From Histoplasma ohiense (Eukaryota > Ascomycota > Eurotiomycetes > Onygenales > Ajellomycetaceae): a stretch of DNA of 64,000 bases. This document shows, piece after piece, positions 61,507 to 64,000 of the stretch. The stretch lies in contig JAEVHH010000003.1 in NCBI GenBank assembly GCA_017607445.1, positions 682,001-746,000 on the forward strand, read 5' to 3'. How positions within the stretch are numbered: the first letter of the stretch is position 1; each line of letters opens with the position of its first letter. The notes beneath the pieces were generated by a model. It was not told where the DNA came from. It worked only from the letters and a program-made list of their open reading frames with translations, and ran no database searches. The position numbers were made by a program, and so were the translations under genes.

Positions 61507-64000
61507 TTAGCATCCAGTGCTGGGGACAGTGGGTATATCAGCCTTACCTCGCTGTTTCCTGCGAGGCCTTTCTCTTGTCCGTCCAGCGGGTGCATTCAAC
61601 ATTTTGGCCGTGCTCCCACATCGTCCCCTTCTCGCCGTGATCGAGGCGACTGGGCTAGTTGTTGGATTGAAATATTTAGATTTTCGAGACGGGCATCTAA
61701 ATGTGATTTTTGGACTTGCGCCCATCGGGTCCTCCCCGTTGGTGGCATGCGGTGGAGTTTGTACTGCACTCGCTACCGTAGATGCGTTTGGCTTGGTTGT
61801 TGTACCTTTGAGAATCCCTTTGCGAGGCGGCTTCTCCGCATGCTTCCTGCCCACAGACTTCGCAACCTGTCGTGGTATTATTTTTAGTCATCTAGCTTAC
61901 TTCTTCCTTCTCCCCTTTCCTATTTTTTATCTTAAATTTAGATGACAAACTGGGGCCGGCCTACCATTGTGTCCGTTTCATCCTCGGGAATTTCTTTCCT
62001 TTTGAGAGTGCTAGAACTCGTCTTTAGCGGAGAGCAAGGACTATTTTCGGAGCAATCGTTTTTAACGTGCCCACGTCTGTTAGGAGTACTGGCCACTGGA
62101 GCAGGACCGCCTTGAATAGCCTCACAGGGAGATTTTTGCACAATAGGGTCTCCGGGCTGTTTACAGTCTTTATCGAGACTTGATATGCACATAACATCAT
62201 TGACGGAATTTGAAATCGATGGAGTGATTCGCTCATTTGTCGTACCAACTTCGTGAGGAAGCATGGCTTTGTTGCTATATGTGGAACCTTGTGTTGCTAT
62301 ATTTGGTGTCCGATCAGAACCGACATTTTCGGAATTCATAGGTGTTGATGGGAATAATATGTTCAGGTCTGTGAATTCTGAGAGCGGAGATGTTTGCTCT
62401 CTTTGTCCTAGATTTGGCGTTGAATCCTTTTGAAATTGAGAGAATGGCCTAATAAAAGACGTCAAGGCCGTAGGACATCTCTTGCTAACATTTTTACGTC
62501 GAGAAGGAGTTTTGAAAGTTGGGGATATAGTTTCCCGAGTACTCTGAGTCCGATACACTAACTCAGTGGTTTGGGACTCTCTAGTAGAAGAACCAGGCCC
62601 AGTACGTTCGGCATAAGTAGAAGACATTGTGCATTTCCTGCCTGTTCTTTGTCGCTTTGATGAGGTCCTCATAGGCATATGAAGTGATTCTGTCAGCTCT
62701 TCTGGCTGTCGTTCTTCAAGGCTCCCTGCCATCATCCTCAATCGTGATTGTAATTCGTTTGAGCATCCCCTCAGCGACTCCTCAATCCCAATGATCCCAA
62801 GCTGCTTTAAAATGGTTTCCGCATATTCGAAAATATGTTCGGCTGCTTGAACTCGAGATCGAAGGTCTGCAAGTTCATTGTTTCTTTGTTCGACATCGCC
62901 ATTTAGCGTTGAAGTATCAGCAGAGAATTCTCCACACGCCTCCATTTTCTTTTTAAGGATAACAAGCTCGTTATTCTTCTCCCTCAACGATTCCTCCATT
63001 GAACAGTTCGAAGCCAATTGATTATCTAACCTCTCGCGTAAGAGAGCAATTTCAGCGGATTTATCAACCAATTCTTGCTGAAAATGAGAGATCCTCTTAT
63101 TGTTCGCTTCTGATTTTGACAATTCTTCCTTCAATGACAGAAGGTTTATATCCTTCTCTGCGATTTCGTACTGTAGGGCCTCAAGTGCCTCCTGCAAGGG
63201 TTCGTGCTCTTGTAGGATCACCAGGCTAGTGCGTAATTCGGATAGTTTATGCTTCAGCTCTTCCTTTTCCTTTGCTGCAACATCAAGTTTCCCTTGCGCG
63301 TCCTGTAGCTCTTGAATAGTCGATGTATGTAGCATTTTTATCTCATTCATTTCCGTGGAGATATCCGAGTCCCTCTTAGAGACCGTCATTTTCAAGCTAT
63401 CAATTTCCGATTGCTGTTCATTCATCTGTATTTTTGTCAATAAATTGAAGGATGTGTGGTTAGTAGTACACGAGCATACCTTTGCAATTAAATCGAGATT
63501 GTACTTCTCCGCAGATTGCTACAACGTTATTAGTAACCAAGCAAGAATGGGTATCACTCTGGGATATTATACCAGTGAACATTTCACGGAGTTTAACTCC
63601 TCAGAAGCTTTCTGGGCATTCTTTTCGGCAACAATCTTTTCGCGCTGGAGTTTATGCTGCTCCTGTTCAAACCATGCCCGGTGCTGATCCTTCGCCGCCA
63701 AATTTGCCCTTGTTAGTTCCTCTCTCACTTTATGCTCCGTCTTCTGGGCTTCGTCGCGAATCCTAAGGCTTTTGCTTTTAAGGTCTACAATCTCAATTTC
63801 TGCAGTTCCCAACTTTTCAATTGTCTCCCTCAACTTTTGTTCCATGTCACGCATTTCGCTTTCTTTCGTTTTGAGCTCCTTTGTTACTTCGGTAAGGGCT
63901 GCTGAGGTTGCCTCAAGTTGGATGCGAAGATCCGACATCATACCTGCATCCCTGAACTGAGTTTCCTCAATTTCGTTTTTTTGTAGCGATGATATCTCAA
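61507..64000 (-). CDS. Coiled-coil protein, 5' part beyond the window
   Basis: The visible part has exons 63588-64000 (open to the edge), 63480-63518 (13 codons, QSAEKYNLDLIAK), 61951-63425 and probably 61507-61846. About 300 residues form a continuous coiled coil rich in Glu, Lys and Leu heptads. A Ser/Thr/Pro-rich tail with TPxx-type sites follows (FKTPSRRKNV, DILFPSTPMN-like segments) and then a basic end. If unspliced, the third exon ends at 61938 with GRPQFVI. Splicing a GTTTGT..CAG intron instead joins GRPQ to KHAEKPPRKGILKGTTTK and adds 113 residues, including SKYFNPTTSPVAS. The latter resembles the tails of fungal coiled-coil chromosome or spindle proteins, so I prefer it. The protein could be a synaptonemal-complex- or spindle-type factor, but no specific orthologue is recognised. 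Confidence 0.68.

Noticed and set aside
61387..61945. Two plus-strand frames of 142-166 codons
   Set aside because: They overlap the antisense exon with the PPRKGILKG motif. Their sequence is Cys/Phe-rich and resembles no family.

Overview
The window is chromosomal DNA from a filamentous ascomycete. Introns are short (about 50-150 nt) with GT..AG ends and CTGAC/CTAAC-type branch sites, proteins are rich in low-complexity Ser/Pro tracts, and the orthologues are those of Pezizomycotina. Protein wording and gene order suggest Eurotiomycetes, probably Onygenales (Ajellomyces/Blastomyces/Emmonsia-like), but the species cannot be fixed from the sequence alone. There is no bacterial or viral content, no tRNA or rRNA gene, no CRISPR array and no intact transposon.

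Layout from left to right. 1.7-3.9 kb: an eight-exon secreted protein with a Cys-rich head, a NucA/NucB-type nuclease core and a GPI-like tail. 4.4-11.3 kb: DOA4 (ubiquitin hydrolase) and VPS27 (ESCRT-0), divergent. 12.2-14.2 kb: a TCO89-like TORC1 subunit. 15.5-16.9 kb: a membrane protein of unknown function. 17.4-22.6 kb: an ankyrin/RCC1/BTB protein of the IBtk/Btb3 type with an RGG tail. 27.6-30.8 kb: ATG13. 32.1-33.1 kb: a cupin gene with an unresolved or damaged 5' part. 36.8-37.9 kb: a sulfotransferase-like protein. 38.4-39.4 kb: an enoyl-CoA hydratase/isomerase. 39.5-41.7 kb: ENP2 (NOL10). 42.3-47.1 kb: MED13/SSN2. 47.6-50.0 kb: a ten-exon amidase. 55.1-55.6 kb: a 194-aa orphan. 59.8-60.2 kb: a frameshifted gene relic. 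61.5-64.0 kb: a coiled-coil protein cut by the right edge.

Several neighbours share one theme, TORC1, autophagy and vacuolar sorting: DOA4 and VPS27 act in the multivesicular-body pathway, TCO89 belongs to TORC1, and Atg13 is a direct TORC1 substrate. The others are housekeeping genes (MED13, ENP2) or metabolic genes. The long gene-free stretches (about 22.6-27.6, 33.1-36.8, 50.0-55.0 and 55.6-61.5 kb) hold microsatellites, homopolymer tracts, palindromes and gene relics.

All splice models were assembled by hand. Reading frame was checked across each junction. Exons were accepted where the joined protein reads like the named family.
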